Below are positions 18,504-30,080 of a stretch of DNA of 64,000 nt, piece after piece. Location of the stretch: contig JVKJ01000005.1 of assembly GCA_001054945.1 (NCBI GenBank), forward strand, positions 310,001-374,000, written 5' to 3'. Every line of letters starts with the position of its first letter. The first letter of the stretch is position 1. The notes under the pieces are model-generated. The model was not told the DNA's origin, made no database searches, and saw only the letters and a program-made list of their open reading frames with translations. Source of the DNA: Corynebacterium falsenii (GTDB lineage: Bacteria > Actinomycetota > Actinomycetes > Mycobacteriales > Mycobacteriaceae). Made by a program: the position numbers and the translations under genes.

Positions 18504-20762
18504 CTAGCCCAAGCCCGCCTTCTTTAGAGCTGCCGCCATGGCTCCCCCAGCTGGACGTTCCCCTCCGCCCGTGCGAGTCTTCGCGCGCCGCTGCGGGTTG
18601 TTGCCCTCCTTTTGGGGACGCCGCTGCCTGGCCGCATCACCATCGAGCCGCAAACTGAGGCCGATCCGCTGTCGCGGCACATCGACGTCCACAACCCGGA
18701 CCTTCACCACCTGCCCAGAGCTCACCACATCGTGAGGGTCCTTCACGAACTTTTGCGACATGGCGGACACGTGCACCAATCCGTCCTGATGCACGCCGAC
18801 GTCCACAAACGCGCCGAAAGCGGCCACGTTGGTGACCGTACCTTCCAGGATCATGCCTGGCCGAAGGTCCTTGATGTCCTCCACGCCCTCTTCGAGGCGC
18901 GCCGTCTTGAATTCTGGGCGCGGGTCACGACCGGGCTTGTCCAATTCGGCCAGCACATCGGTGATGGTAGGGACGCCGAAAGTCTCGTCCGCGAAATCCG
19001 CCGGGCGTAATGCAGACAGCACCGAGGAGTTACCGATGAGCTGCTCAACTCCCATGCCAGCTGATTGTGTAATTGTACGCACGAGTGGATAGGCCTCCGG
19101 GTGCACGGCGGAGGAATCGAGAGGGTCAGTTCCTCCCGTGATGCGTAGGAATCCCGCCGCCTGTTCAAAGGCCTTGGGGCCGAGCCGAGGAACCTTCAGC
19201 AACTCTTTGCGGTTGGCAAAAGCGCCATTGTCGTCGCGGTGGGTCACAATATTGTTTGCGACCGTTTCTGAAACCCCGGCGACCCTCCGAAGCAGCTGCG
19301 CACTGGCAGTGTTGAGGTCCACGCCGACGGAGTTCACCGCGTCCTCGACCACGGTTTCTAGCCCCGCAGCGAGCATCGTCTGATTCACATCGTGCTGGTA
19401 TTGGCCCACCCCGATGGACTTGGGGTCGATCTTCACCAGCTCGGCCAGAGGATCCTGGAGTCGACGGGCAATACTCACTGCTCCGCGGAGTGAGACGTCC
19501 ATCTCGGGGAACTCGGCGGCGGCAACTTCGGAGGCCGAGTACACAGAGGCGCCCGCCTCAGAAACCACCACGCACTGCGGTGAGGTGGAACCAGCAGCCT
19601 CCGCAGCCGAGGCGATCTCGCGGGCGAGCTTCTCCGTTTCGCGGGATGCCGTGCCGTTCCCGACCGCCAGCAGCTCGACCTGGTGGCGGGTGACCAGCTC
19701 GGTCAGAATCCGCAGAGCGTCCGCCCACTTCGCCGCACCGGTATGCGGATGGACAACGACGGTATCCAGCACCTTGCCGGTGCCATCCACGACTGCGCAC
19801 TTCACGCCGTTGCGATAACCCGGATCGAGTCCGAGCGTGGCCCGGCGGCCGGCCGGCGCGGCGAGCAGCAGGTCCCTCAGGTTCTTGCTGAACACCTCCA
19901 CCGCTGCGGCGTCTGCCCTCTCTTTCAGGCGCATCCGCGCATCCACGGCGGAACTTACGGACAGCTTCGTGCGCCATGCGAAGCGCACGCACTCGTCCCG
20001 AAACTTGTTGCCGCTCAGTCCAGTCCGGTCTGCGATCAGGCCTTGGTAGAACTCGTCTTCTTCCCCGGCGGCAAACTCCACTCGGAGAACACCTTCGTGT
20101 TCGCCGCGCAGCAGCGCCAGCACGCGGTGACTCGGCAGGTCACGGTAGGGTTCCGAAAATTCGAAGTAGTCCCGGTATTTCTTGCCCGCGTCCTCCATAC
20201 CCTCAATGACTCCGACCTGCACGTGACCGCGGCGGAAGAATTCCTCACGGACCTCCCCTACCACATCGGCATCCGTGCTTATGCGTTCGATCACGATGGC
20301 ACGAGCACCGGACAGGACCGCCCTGGCGTCCCCAAATTCCTCGGTGATGAAGTCTTCGGGTGAGGCTTCCTCCCCAGCGAGCAACGCATCAGCGAGGGGC
20401 TCCAACCCCGCGTCCCGCGCTTTCGAAGCCTTGGTGCGCCGGGTGGTCTTAAAGGGAAGGTAGAGGTCTTCCAGCCGAGCCTTGGAATCGACTTCGCGAA
20501 TCTTCTCCGCGAGCTCGTCGGTGAGTTTGCCCTGCTCGTCGATGGCCTTGAGGATCGTCTGCTTTCGGTCCTCCAACTCACGGAGGTAGGTCAGCCGGCT
20601 CTCCAGCGCACGGAGCTGGGAATCGTCCAATCCGCCGGTGGCTTCCTTGCGGTATCGGGCGATAAAGGGGACGGTGTTCCCCTCGTTCAGGAGCGCAATG
20701 GTCGCATCCACCTGAGTCAGGGAAACACCCAGCTCCTCGGCAATAATTTGGTTGAGACTCAT
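18504..20762 (-). CDS. tex: Tex-family S1 RNA-binding transcription accessory protein
   Basis: Tex binds nucleic acids and affects transcription and toxin expression in several bacteria (Bordetella, pneumococcus). The 752-aa protein has the N-terminal helix-turn-helix-like region (LGVSLTQVDATIALLNEGNTV), the YqgF-like RNase H fold (TLGLDPGYRNGVKCAVVDG), two helix-hairpin-helix motifs (SVGVDLNTASAQLLRRVAGV) and a C-terminal S1 domain (GMILEGTVTNVAAFGAFVDV). The last ~60 residues are basic and low complexity. It sits between rplS and the bet genes, outside its usual operons. Confidence 0.95.
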   Translation of the reverse strand: MSLNQIIAEELGVSLTQVDATIALLNEGNTVPFIARYRKEATGGLDDSQLRALESRLTYLRELEDRKQTILKAIDEQGKLTDELAEKIREVDSKARLEDLYLPFKTTRRTKASKARDAGLEPLADALLAGEEASPEDFITEEFGDARAVLSGARAIVIERISTDADVVGEVREEFFRRGHVQVGVIEGMEDAGKKYRDYFEFSEPYRDLPSHRVLALLRGEHEGVLRVEFAAGEEDEFYQGLIADRTGLSGNKFRDECVRFAWRTKLSVSSAVDARMRLKERADAAAVEVFSKNLRDLLLAAPAGRRATLGLDPGYRNGVKCAVVDGTGKVLDTVVVHPHTGAAKWADALRILTELVTRHQVELLAVGNGTASRETEKLAREIASAAEAAGSTSPQCVVVSEAGASVYSASEVAAAEFPEMDVSLRGAVSIARRLQDPLAELVKIDPKSIGVGQYQHDVNQTMLAAGLETVVEDAVNSVGVDLNTASAQLLRRVAGVSETVANNIVTHRDDNGAFANRKELLKVPRLGPKAFEQAAGFLRITGGTDPLDSSAVHPEAYPLVRTITQSAGMGVEQLIGNSSVLSALRPADFADETFGVPTITDVLAELDKPGRDPRPEFKTARLEEGVEDIKDLRPGMILEGTVTNVAAFGAFVDVGVHQDGLVHVSAMSQKFVKDPHDVVSSGQVVKVRVVDVDVPRQRIGLSLRLDGDAARQRRPQKEGNNPQRRAKTRTGGGERPAGGAMAAALKKAGLG

Positions 20763-20787
20763 TCATGTGAGTCTAGCGTGGGGCATT

Positions 20788-22377
20788 TTAGCCCTGGAAC
20801 CAGCCAGTCACCGCGGGAGCGATGTTGTGGTACACGTGCTTGTGCTCCTGGTATTCCGCGAGTCCGGTCGGCCCCAGCTCGCGGCCGTTGCCAGACTGCT
20901 TCATGCCACCCCATTCAGCCTGCGGCAAGTATGGGTGGAAGTCGTTGATCCACACGGTGCCGTGACGGAGTGCACGCACGACTCGCTCGGCTTTGCCGGC
21001 ATCGCTGGTCCACACAGCACCGGCCAGGCCGTATTGAGTGTCGTTAGCGATGCTGATGGCCTCGGCTTCCGTGGTGAAGGTCTCGACGGTCACGGTGGGC
21101 CCGAATGCCTCGTCGTGGACGCAGTCCATGTCCTGGGTGCACTGGGCAATAACTGTGGGCAGGAAGTAGTGCCCTTGGGAGAGATCGGTCGCACCGGTGC
21201 CGTGGCTGCCGTCATTGTCCTCGGCGGTGGCCTTGCGCCCGCCGCAGAGGATCTCCGCCCCCTGCTCGCGAGCGTGATCTACATAGCCGGCGACTTTCTG
21301 CAGGTGCTCTGCCGAGATCAACGGGCCTGTCTCTGCCTTCTCATCCCGCGGTCCACCGATCTTGATCTTCTGAGCTCGCTCGACAAGCGCAGCAACAAAG
21401 TCGTCGGCGATGGACTCTTCCACGACCAAGCGCGCGCCAGCTGAACACACCTGGCCGGAGTGCACGAACGCGCCGTTCAGGGCGTTGTCCACCGCCGCGT
21501 CGAAGTCTGCGTCTGCGAAGATGACGTTGGGGTTTTTGCCGCCCAGTTCCAGCGCCACGCGCTTGACCGTCTCGGCGGCGTTGCGCGCGATGACCTTCCC
21601 GGTCGCCAGGCCTCCGGTGAAGGAAACCATGTCGACGTCCGGGCTCAAGGACAGCGGGTTGCCGCAGGTCGCGCCCGCGCCGGTAACCAGGTTGGCTACC
21701 CCGGCGGGTACTCCGGCCCGTTCGAGGAGAGTCATGAGCATCATTGCCGTGTGTGGGGTCAGCTCCGCCTGCTTCAGGACGAAAGTATTGCCCGCGGCGA
21801 GGCAGGGACCGACCTTCCAGGAGACCTGCAGCAGAGGGTAGTTCCACGGGCTGATTAGGCCGCACACGCCCACGGGCTCGGTGTCGATCCGAGAGCGCAC
21901 GTCGGTGTTCCCGGGGTCCACGACTCGCCCGGAGGCGTGCTGTGCCAGTGTGCCGAAGTAGTCGAAGGCATTGGCGATGTCATCCATGTCGATGCGGGAT
22001 TCTTCCAGGCGCTTCCCCGTGTCCGCTGACTCGGCGCGGGCGAACTCCTCCTGGTGTTCCCGCAGCAGTTCCGCCACCTTGAGCAGAATCCTTCCTCGCT
22101 CCACCGCTGGAGTGGACGACCATTCTCCAGCATCAAAGGCTGTGCGTGCTGCCGCGATTGCTCGTTCGGTATCCGCCTCGGAGGCCTCGCTCACGTCCCC
22201 CACGACGCTTCCATCCGCCGGGTTGATAATGGTCCGGACCTCCCCACTGCGGGCCGCCTCCCACTGTCCGTTGATGTACAGGGAGGCAGGTGCCCCCTGA
22301 TTCTTGTGGACGCCACGGAGCAGCTCACTGTCCTGAGGGCTAAATAGTGTTGCGTTCGTCGGTGTCGGGTTAGTCAT
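20788..22377 (-). CDS. betB: Betaine-aldehyde dehydrogenase
   Basis: NAD(P)-dependent oxidation of betaine aldehyde to glycine betaine, an osmoprotectant. Aldehyde dehydrogenase marks are PWNYPLLQ, the general-base Glu in LELGGKNP and the catalytic Cys in HSGQVCSAGARL. The 529-aa protein has about 30 extra N-terminal residues compared with 490-aa homologues. Directly downstream of betT (15-base gap) and opposite betA, so the substrate call rests on family similarity plus context. Confidence 0.9.
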   Translation of the reverse strand: MTNPTPTNATLFSPQDSELLRGVHKNQGAPASLYINGQWEAARSGEVRTIINPADGSVVGDVSEASEADTERAIAAARTAFDAGEWSSTPAVERGRILLKVAELLREHQEEFARAESADTGKRLEESRIDMDDIANAFDYFGTLAQHASGRVVDPGNTDVRSRIDTEPVGVCGLISPWNYPLLQVSWKVGPCLAAGNTFVLKQAELTPHTAMMLMTLLERAGVPAGVANLVTGAGATCGNPLSLSPDVDMVSFTGGLATGKVIARNAAETVKRVALELGGKNPNVIFADADFDAAVDNALNGAFVHSGQVCSAGARLVVEESIADDFVAALVERAQKIKIGGPRDEKAETGPLISAEHLQKVAGYVDHAREQGAEILCGGRKATAEDNDGSHGTGATDLSQGHYFLPTVIAQCTQDMDCVHDEAFGPTVTVETFTTEAEAISIANDTQYGLAGAVWTSDAGKAERVVRALRHGTVWINDFHPYLPQAEWGGMKQSGNGRELGPTGLAEYQEHKHVYHNIAPAVTGWFQG

Positions 22378-22392
22378 TGAATTCTCCTTCAG

Positions 22393-24546
22393 CTATTCGT
22401 CGATCCACGTGCGGACAGGTTCTGCGCCATCGGTGACATCGGACGTTCCTGGCAAGTCGCGCTGCATATGGAGGAACTCCAGATGCCGTTCATACAAGTC
22501 CAAAACGTTGTCGATGAGTTGCTCCTCCGTGTACCCGTAGACGTCATATCCCAGCGAGCCGGTGAAGTCGTGCACTTCCAGACGGTAGTAGGTCTCGCCC
22601 GCGCCGGTGTTTCGGGTGAACGATGGCACCTCGTGCTGGATGGGATAGATCTGGTAGCGGAAGTCCTGCTCCTCCGCCATGTTGATATTGAGGTCCAGCT
22701 GCTCGACGGGGCAGTCGGGCACCTCAGAGCGGAGCAGTGAAGCCTCCAGCCCGCGTGATTCCAGCTCGTGGGCCACGGCCTTGAGGGCTGGCTCGGCGAC
22801 CTGGGAGATGAATGCTTCCGCTTTCTCCTCCGACGGCCATGTGGAGGCGCGCTGGAGCCGGCGCCGCCAGGATCCGGAAGCGCTGCGCCCAGACATAGCG
22901 CCGTGCAGGGAGACGAGTCGAGCATCGGCTTGGAAGGATTCCAGGCGGAGTGAGCGAACCAGGCTGAACATGATGAGGTACATCACCACGGCGAATGGTA
23001 GGCCCATCACCACGGTGGCGGCCTGCACCGTGTACACGCCGCCGATCTGCAGCAACACAATAGTCAACACGCCGACCAGAGCAGCCCAGAAGATGCGCGA
23101 CCACACCGGCCCATCCTGCCGAGAGTCACTAATCCGCGACGTGAAGTTGGACATCACGAGCGCACCCGAGTCGGCGGACGTGATGTAGAGCAAAAGGCCC
23201 ACGATCGTGGCAAGACCGATGAGGAATGTGGAACCAGGATTGGATGCCAGCAGGTCATAGAAGCCCCGCTGTGGTTCCTCAACGGTGGCCAATCCGAATT
23301 GCCTATCACCGCCCAGCACGCGGTCCAGAGCTGTGTTGCCAAACAGGCTCATCCACAACAGGATGAATAGGAACGGAATCGTGAGCACGCCGAAGACGAA
23401 TTGGCGCAGCGTCCTACCACGGGAAATACGAGCCAGGAACAAGCCCACGAACGGCGCCCAGGCGACCCACCATGCCCAGAAGAACAGTGTCCACTGCCCC
23501 ATCCATTCCTTGGTCTCTTGTGGGGTATCAGAGAATGCGTAGGTGTCCATGGTCATGCTTGGGAACTTGGACACATAATCCCCGATGTTCATGACCAGCG
23601 CGTCCAGCAGGAATCCCGTGCGGCCGACGATGATGATGTATGCCACCAGGCCGAGCGCCAGGATCACATTGAACTCGGACAAGCGTTTAATCCCCTTGTC
23701 TACGCCAGATACGGCGGAGAGCGTGGCCACCGTGACAGCGACAGCGACAAGCGCGATCTGCGTGGTTGGCCCCTCCTCCCAACCGAAGAGGATCTTCAGG
23801 CCATAGTTCAGCTGAACCACACCAATGCCCAGGGAGGCTGTAATACCGAAGACGGTGCCGAGCACGGCGGCGATGTCCACCGCGTCCCCGACCGCACCGT
23901 TCGCCCGCTTCCCGATGAGGGGATACAGTGCGCTCCGGATAGCCAATGGCATGTTGAGCCGGTACGCGTAATAACCAAAAGCCATGCCCATCAGTGCATA
24001 CATGGCCCAGCCTGTGGCCCCGTAATGGAAGAGGGCAAAGACGACGGCATTTTTCGCAGCCTCGATATTTTCCCCGTCACCCATGGGAGGAGTGAAATAC
24101 TGCGTTACCGGTTCGGCCACGGAGAAGAACATGAGATCCACTCCGATTCCCGCAGCGAAGAGCATGGCTGCCCAGGAAAAGAGTCCAAATTGAGGGCGGG
24201 CATGATCGGGCCCAAGTCGAATTGTTCCGGTTTTAGAAAGCGCAATAACGAGAACAAAGACCACAACTACCGTGGCTGTAAGAATGTAGAACCAGCCCAA
24301 ATTACTGGATAACCATCCGGTAATTGAATTAATGGTATTCGAGGCATTATCCGGAGCAATAAATGCCCAGAGGGCAACCAAAATAATTCCTATCGAAGAC
24401 AAAATAAAAACTGGCCAATTTGCCTTCGGGGGCTCCACATGATGTGGATCATACGAACTAGATGACCCCATCTTGTATGACCCTACAATAACCCGCGGGG
24501 TAATCTCTCCGTCACTCTCTGCCACAGACTGCTCCTTATCTACCAT
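22393..24546 (-). CDS. betT: Choline/betaine transporter, BCCT family (BetT-like)
   Basis: Secondary transporter for choline, feeding betA and betB. The 717-aa protein has about 12 membrane helices with the BCCT hallmark [20 protein letters not shown] and a glycine-rich helix ([13 protein letters not shown]). After the membrane part (to about residue 530) a ~185-residue cytoplasmic domain follows, as in E. coli BetT, where it senses osmotic stress. The ATG at 24546 is preferred over a TTG just before it. The first ~100 codons are clearly AT-richer than the rest. No regulator of the BetI type is adjacent. Confidence 0.9.
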   Translation of the reverse strand: MVDKEQSVAESDGEITPRVIVGSYKMGSSSSYDPHHVEPPKANWPVFILSSIGIILVALWAFIAPDNASNTINSITGWLSSNLGWFYILTATVVVVFVLVIALSKTGTIRLGPDHARPQFGLFSWAAMLFAAGIGVDLMFFSVAEPVTQYFTPPMGDGENIEAAKNAVVFALFHYGATGWAMYALMGMAFGYYAYRLNMPLAIRSALYPLIGKRANGAVGDAVDIAAVLGTVFGITASLGIGVVQLNYGLKILFGWEEGPTTQIALVAVAVTVATLSAVSGVDKGIKRLSEFNVILALGLVAYIIIVGRTGFLLDALVMNIGDYVSKFPSMTMDTYAFSDTPQETKEWMGQWTLFFWAWWVAWAPFVGLFLARISRGRTLRQFVFGVLTIPFLFILLWMSLFGNTALDRVLGGDRQFGLATVEEPQRGFYDLLASNPGSTFLIGLATIVGLLLYITSADSGALVMSNFTSRISDSRQDGPVWSRIFWAALVGVLTIVLLQIGGVYTVQAATVVMGLPFAVVMYLIMFSLVRSLRLESFQADARLVSLHGAMSGRSASGSWRRRLQRASTWPSEEKAEAFISQVAEPALKAVAHELESRGLEASLLRSEVPDCPVEQLDLNINMAEEQDFRYQIYPIQHEVPSFTRNTGAGETYYRLEVHDFTGSLGYDVYGYTEEQLIDNVLDLYERHLEFLHMQRDLPGTSDVTDGAEPVRTWIDE

Positions 24547-24620
24547 CAATCAACAAGGTACACGGCCACGTCTCAGGTGGGCGAAGTGGTCAGGAAAATA
24601 TCCGAAATGGCATACTGGGA

Positions 24621-26444
24621 ATGACGGCAACAATGCCCCGTGGAAAGGAAATTGGTTTGTCCATAGCAGCGAAGCTTCGCTCCACCTTCAAGAAAAATGA
24701 CACGTCCGGTGAGGTAACTATCGACCGTCATCGAGATGTATTGATCGTCGGCGGAGGTTCCGCCGGCTCAGTTCTTGCTAACCGTCTCAGCGAGGACCCC
24801 AACCAAGAAGTACTGGTGCTCGAAGCGGGTCGCATGGACTCCCCGTGGGAGCTGTTTGTCCACATGCCCTCCGGGTTCTCCTTCCCCATCGGCAACAAGC
24901 GCTACGACTGGATGTACGAGACCGAGCCAGAGCCGGAAATGAATGGTCGCAGGGTGCCCCACGCCCGCGGTAAGATTCTTGGCGGATCCGGATCGATTAA
25001 CGGCATGATCTTCCAGCGCGGCAACCCCATGGACTATGAGAAGTGGGGCGCACTCCCCGGCATGGAAAATTGGGACTACGCCCACTGCCTGCCCTACTTC
25101 AACAAGATGGAGACCGCCAAGGCTGCAGAGCCGGATGACCCACGCCGAGGCCACGACGGCCCGCTCTATCTGTCTCGCGGCCCCGCGACGTCTCCGCTGT
25201 TCCAAGCGCTGTTCAAATCCGTCCAAGAGGCTGGATACCACCTCACCAACGACGTGAACGGCTACCGTCAGGAGGGCTTTGCGCCCTTCGACCGAAATAT
25301 CAAGAACGGGCGCCGCGCATCCTCCGCCGGCTCCTATCTGCATCCAGTCATGGATCGAAAGAACCTGGATGTCCGCACCAAGGCGTTCACGACCCGGGTT
25401 CTTTTCGAAGGGACCAAGGCTGTCGGCGTGGAATACGAGTGGAAGGGCAAGAAGCGCCGCGCCTACGCGGACAAGGTGATCCTCTGCGGCGGTGCCATTA
25501 ACACTCCACAATTGCTTCAGGTCTCCGGCGTCGGACCGCGCAAGTTGCTCGAGGACCTGGACATTGATGTGGTCAAAGACCTGCCCGGTGTTGGTGAGAA
25601 CTTGCAGGATCACCTTGAGGTCTACATCCAGTACGAGGTAGACACGCCGTACTCCTCCCAGCCCTACCTGCGGAAGCACCGTTGGCCGCTCATGGGCCTG
25701 AAGTGGCTGCTGACCAAAAAAGGACCCGTGGCGACCTCCCACTTCGAGGCTGGCGGCTTCGTTCGCTCCAACGACGATGAGCCGTACCCCAATCTCATGT
25801 TCCATTTCCTACCCATGGCCGTCCGCTACGACGGAACCCCGGCCGACGTCAAGCACGGCTTCCAGTGGCACGTAGGCCCCATGTTTTCGGATACCAAGGG
25901 CTGGGTCCGCATCCAGTCCAAGGATCCCCACGTCAAGCCAAAGATGCTCTTCAACTACCTGCGCACCGAGCAAGATCGGCGCGAATGGGTCGAGGCCGTG
26001 CACAAGGCCCGCGAGCTGATGTCCACCGAGGCGATGGCGGAGCACGGCACGCGGGAGTTCTCCCCCGGTAACTCGGTGCAGACCGACGAAGAGATCCTCG
26101 AGTGGGTGCGCAACGACGGCGAAACCGCGCTGCACCCCAGCTGCACCGCAAAGATGGGCCCTGCATCCGACGACATGGCCGTCGTTGATCCAGAGTCCAT
26201 GAGAGTGCACGGCACCGAGGGCTTGTACGTCGTCGACGCCTCCGTCATGCCCATCATCACCAACGGCAACATCTACGCTCCGACAATGATGCTGGCGGAG
26301 AAGGCAGCCGACCTGATTCGCGGCCGCCAGCCCCTCGCCCCCATCCGCGCCCCGTTCTATCAGGCCAAGAAGGACATGCCCCTCTATGCGGAGGGTGAAA
26401 AGGCCCGGGATCACGTTGACGCCATTCCCGGCGCTGATCACTAA
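24621..26444 (+). CDS. betA: Choline dehydrogenase (GMC oxidoreductase)
   Basis: FAD enzyme oxidising choline to betaine aldehyde. The FAD motif [16 protein letters not shown], the GMC signature 1 region ([10 protein letters not shown]..) with [19 protein letters not shown], and the C-terminal HPSCTAKMG and [17 protein letters not shown] (catalytic His and Asn region) identify it. 607 aa including an N-terminal extension of about 35 residues before the FAD domain; ATG 24621 is used, with ATG 24633 and TTG 24657 as alternatives. Divergent from betT-betB with only 74 bases between, suggesting shared control. Confidence 0.9.
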   Translation: MTATMPRGKEIGLSIAAKLRSTFKKNDTSGEVTIDRHRDVLIVGGGSAGSVLANRLSEDPNQEVLVLEAGRMDSPWELFVHMPSGFSFPIGNKRYDWMYETEPEPEMNGRRVPHARGKILGGSGSINGMIFQRGNPMDYEKWGALPGMENWDYAHCLPYFNKMETAKAAEPDDPRRGHDGPLYLSRGPATSPLFQALFKSVQEAGYHLTNDVNGYRQEGFAPFDRNIKNGRRASSAGSYLHPVMDRKNLDVRTKAFTTRVLFEGTKAVGVEYEWKGKKRRAYADKVILCGGAINTPQLLQVSGVGPRKLLEDLDIDVVKDLPGVGENLQDHLEVYIQYEVDTPYSSQPYLRKHRWPLMGLKWLLTKKGPVATSHFEAGGFVRSNDDEPYPNLMFHFLPMAVRYDGTPADVKHGFQWHVGPMFSDTKGWVRIQSKDPHVKPKMLFNYLRTEQDRREWVEAVHKARELMSTEAMAEHGTREFSPGNSVQTDEEILEWVRNDGETALHPSCTAKMGPASDDMAVVDPESMRVHGTEGLYVVDASVMPIITNGNIYAPTMMLAEKAADLIRGRQPLAPIRAPFYQAKKDMPLYAEGEKARDHVDAIPGADH

Positions 26445-26470
26445 AGTCCCCGCAACCGGCATCCATCGCT

Positions 26471-26490
26471 GACGATCCCCGCCGATCGTC
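26471..26490. terminator. Hairpin between convergent betA and trmD
   Basis: Perfect 7-bp stem GACGATC/GATCGTC with loop CCCGCC between the two stop codons. It lacks a T run on either side, so its role as terminator is uncertain. Confidence 0.35.
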
Positions 26491-26507
26491 GGCGACACTC
26501 GCCGCGC

Positions 26508-27335
26508 TTAATCCCCGTCGAGCACCCTCTCGTCGGCTTGGTTGAGCCCACCCGCCGCTCGCAGCTGCTCTACCAGCTCCGGGCGGCGTTCCTGTGTTCG
26601 CAACAGCGCCTGGTCACGCCGCCACCGATCCACCTTTGCGTGATTTCCACTGAGCAGCACCTCCGGCACCTCCAGCCCACGCCACAGTCGCGGCTTGGTG
26701 TAGCTGGGTCCCTCCAACAGCCCGTCCTGGAAACTATCGTCCTCGTGGCTCGCCTGGTTCCCCAGCACCCCGGGAATCAGTCGCACCACGGCCTCCGCCA
26801 TGACCAGCACCGCTACCTCACCACCGATCAGCACGTAATCGCCGATGCTGACTTCCTCTACCCGGTATCGGTTGCGCGCGTCCTCGAATACTCGCTGGTC
26901 GATCCCCTCGTAACGGCCGCACGCGAACACCAGGTGGGATTCTTTCGCCCACCGCGCTGCCGTGTCTTGGGTGAAGGGGTCACCGGCGGGCGTGGGCACC
27001 ACCAAGAGTGGATCCTCACTGTTCGGGGCACTTTCGGTGGGTTTGGGGACGCTATCCCGGTGCGCTTGAGCAGTTGTCAGATCATGTTGTTCAGCCACGG
27101 GTCCGGTTCCTGCAGCTACATCGTCCAAGGCTGGCCCCCAGACCTCCGGCTTCATCACCATGCCGGGCCCGCCGCCGTAGGGCGAATCATCGACTGCCCT
27201 GTGGACATCGTGGGTCCAGTCCCGGAGGTTATGCACCCCCACCTGCAGGATCCCCTTTTCTATGGCGCGCCCCAACAGTGCATGGCGCAGCGGCTGCAGG
27301 TACTCCGGAAAAATGGTGACGACATCCAAACGCAT
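26508..27335 (-). CDS. trmD: tRNA (guanine-N1-)-methyltransferase TrmD, with an internal insertion
   Basis: Methylates G37 of tRNAs reading CNN/CGG-type codons and so prevents frameshifts. MRLDVVTIFPEYL, DDSPYGGGPGMVMKPE, FACGRYEGIDQRV, SIGDYVLIGGEVAVLV and the C-terminal GNHAKVDRWRRDQAL are canonical. At 275 aa it is about 40 residues longer than typical; the extra part is a polar Thr/Pro/Ser-rich stretch at roughly residues 74-106, before LLVVPTPAGDPFTQ. It follows rimM by 22 bases. Confidence 0.96.
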   Translation of the reverse strand: MRLDVVTIFPEYLQPLRHALLGRAIEKGILQVGVHNLRDWTHDVHRAVDDSPYGGGPGMVMKPEVWGPALDDVAAGTGPVAEQHDLTTAQAHRDSVPKPTESAPNSEDPLLVVPTPAGDPFTQDTAARWAKESHLVFACGRYEGIDQRVFEDARNRYRVEEVSIGDYVLIGGEVAVLVMAEAVVRLIPGVLGNQASHEDDSFQDGLLEGPSYTKPRLWRGLEVPEVLLSGNHAKVDRWRRDQALLRTQERRPELVEQLRAAGGLNQADERVLDGD

Positions 27336-27357
27336 GCCCTCACCTTATATTTCCGCC

Positions 27358-27875
27358 TTACAGTTCGAGCAATCCCTCTGGCGGTGTGACCACCATTTCT
27401 CGTGCCTCGATATTGACCTCAGGGACAATGGCCAATTTGAACGGGATGAGCACATCCCGGCCTGCTGACGAGAGGTTGGCGTCCTCATCTATACGGACCT
27501 CGAGGGTCATCCCCGCGGGCGTGTGCATGACCCCGGTGACCTCCCCGATCCCCTGGCCATCATGGATGACGCGCATCCCCTCGAGCTCGTGATCGTAGAA
27601 GCCCTCGGCTTCCTCCCTCGGGGCGGCCATGAATCGCATCCCCCGGAGGGATTCGGCGGCCGTGCGGTCGGTGATCTCCTCAACTCGGACGAGCAGTCGT
27701 CCTTGGTGCGGGCGGGAGGCCTCGACGGTGAATTCCTGCCGGGTGCCCGCCTGAGTACCGGCAAGCACCTCCCCAACGGCGAAACGTGACTTGGGTTCGT
27801 CCGTGGTCGGCTCCACCACCAACTCCCCGCGCACGCCGTGGGGTTTGATGACTTTGCCGATTTGTACTTCTTCCA

Positions 27876-27876
<1 letters not shown>
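27358..27876 (-). CDS. rimM: Ribosome maturation factor RimM
   Basis: Assists 30S head assembly by binding S19. The N-terminal VQIGKVIKPHGVRGELVV and C-terminal PRC-barrel region (GMRVIHDGQGIGEVTGVMHTP) define it; 172 aa is normal. The GTG start shares one base with the gdhA stop (TAGTG), so translation is probably coupled to gdhA rather than to rpsP as is usual. Confidence 0.95.
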
Positions 27877-29228
<1,352 letters not shown>

Positions 29229-29303
29229 TCAAAATAGAAGTTTTGGTGCATCCAGCATCTTACGTGGCGCACATCACATAAGAAACAGTGGTCAACGCAA
29301 CAC

Positions 29304-29337
29304 AAAAAGAGCCGCGCCCCAGCATGGGGTGCGGCTC
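29304..29337 (-). terminator. Terminator after rpsP
   Basis: A 12-bp stem (one G-T wobble) with loop AGCAT/ATGCT and TTTTT on the minus strand, 27 bases past the rpsP stop. It isolates rpsP from gdhA-rimM-trmD. Confidence 0.9.
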
Positions 29338-29364
29338 ATGATCCTGCGCAGAAAGCGAAGTGGT

Positions 29365-29892
29365 TTACTCCGCTGCCTTCTCCTCAGAATCGGAGGACTC
29401 GGAAGCCTCAGCCTCGTCGGAGGCGGCTTCCTTGGCTGCCTCTTCCTCGGCCTTCTTTTCCTCAGCCTCAGCCTCGGCAGCAGCCTTAGCTTCAGCCTCT
29501 TCCTTGGCCTTACGCTTCTTCTCGGTGATGGCCTCAGCGGTCGGGCCATCGGCAGCCTCTGCCAGTGCCTCATTGAACAGATCCAGCTTGGACTTCTTCT
29601 CCGGCTGTGGCTTCAAGGTGCCCTCAGCGCCGGGCAGGCCTTTGTGCTTCTGCCAGTCGCCGGTCACCTTCAGCAGGGCAAGCACGGGCTCGGTGGGCTG
29701 TGCACCCACGCCCAGCCAGTACTGAGCGCGCTCGGAATCAATCTGGATGATGGACGGATCGTTCTTCGGCTGGTAGATACCCAGGTTCTCAATAACCTTG
29801 CCGGAACGACGGGTACGGGAATCAGCGACGATCACGCGGTACTGTGGGTTGCGGATCTTGCCGATGCGCTGCAGCTTAATCTTGGTGGCCAT
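29365..29892 (-). CDS. rpsP: 30S ribosomal protein S16 with acidic C-terminal tail
   Basis: Small-subunit assembly protein. ATG 29892 gives the canonical [19 protein letters not shown]; the frame stays open for 12 more codons upstream without conservation. The conserved core ends near residue 85-115; the remaining ~60 residues are Lys, then Ala/Glu-rich ([20 protein letters not shown] type), as found in corynebacterial S16. 175 aa in all. It forms its own unit, closed by the terminator at 29304-29337. Confidence 0.96.
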   Translation of the reverse strand: MATKIKLQRIGKIRNPQYRVIVADSRTRRSGKVIENLGIYQPKNDPSIIQIDSERAQYWLGVGAQPTEPVLALLKVTGDWQKHKGLPGAEGTLKPQPEKKSKLDLFNEALAEAADGPTAEAITEKKRKAKEEAEAKAAAEAEAEEKKAEEEAAKEAASDEAEASESSDSEEKAAE

Positions 29893-30068
29893 ACTGGCTC
29901 CTTCGTGGTCACTGGGCAGTTCAGTCACCCGCGCACTTGCCGCGCGGGCCGGTTCAACCCTTGATTTTTACCTGCGCGTGACCACCGGCCGACCATGGTC
30001 GGTGACGGTGTTACGCAGACAACTCGAATCAGTGTACTGGCGCGATTCGCGATTCCCAAATCAGCCTC

Positions 30069-30074
30069 TAGGCT
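30069..30074 (+). promoter_or_regulatory. -10 box of selO, leaderless start
   Basis: TAGGCT fits TAnnnT and ends six bases before the selO ATG. With no ribosome binding site between, transcription likely starts at the A of the start codon. Confidence 0.5.
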
Positions 30075-30080
30075 GGTGAC

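Noticed and set aside
22393-22925. 178-codon minus-strand frame overlapping the end of betT as a separate gene
   Set aside because: It is another frame of the BetT C-terminal domain; the BetT frame is intact and continuous.
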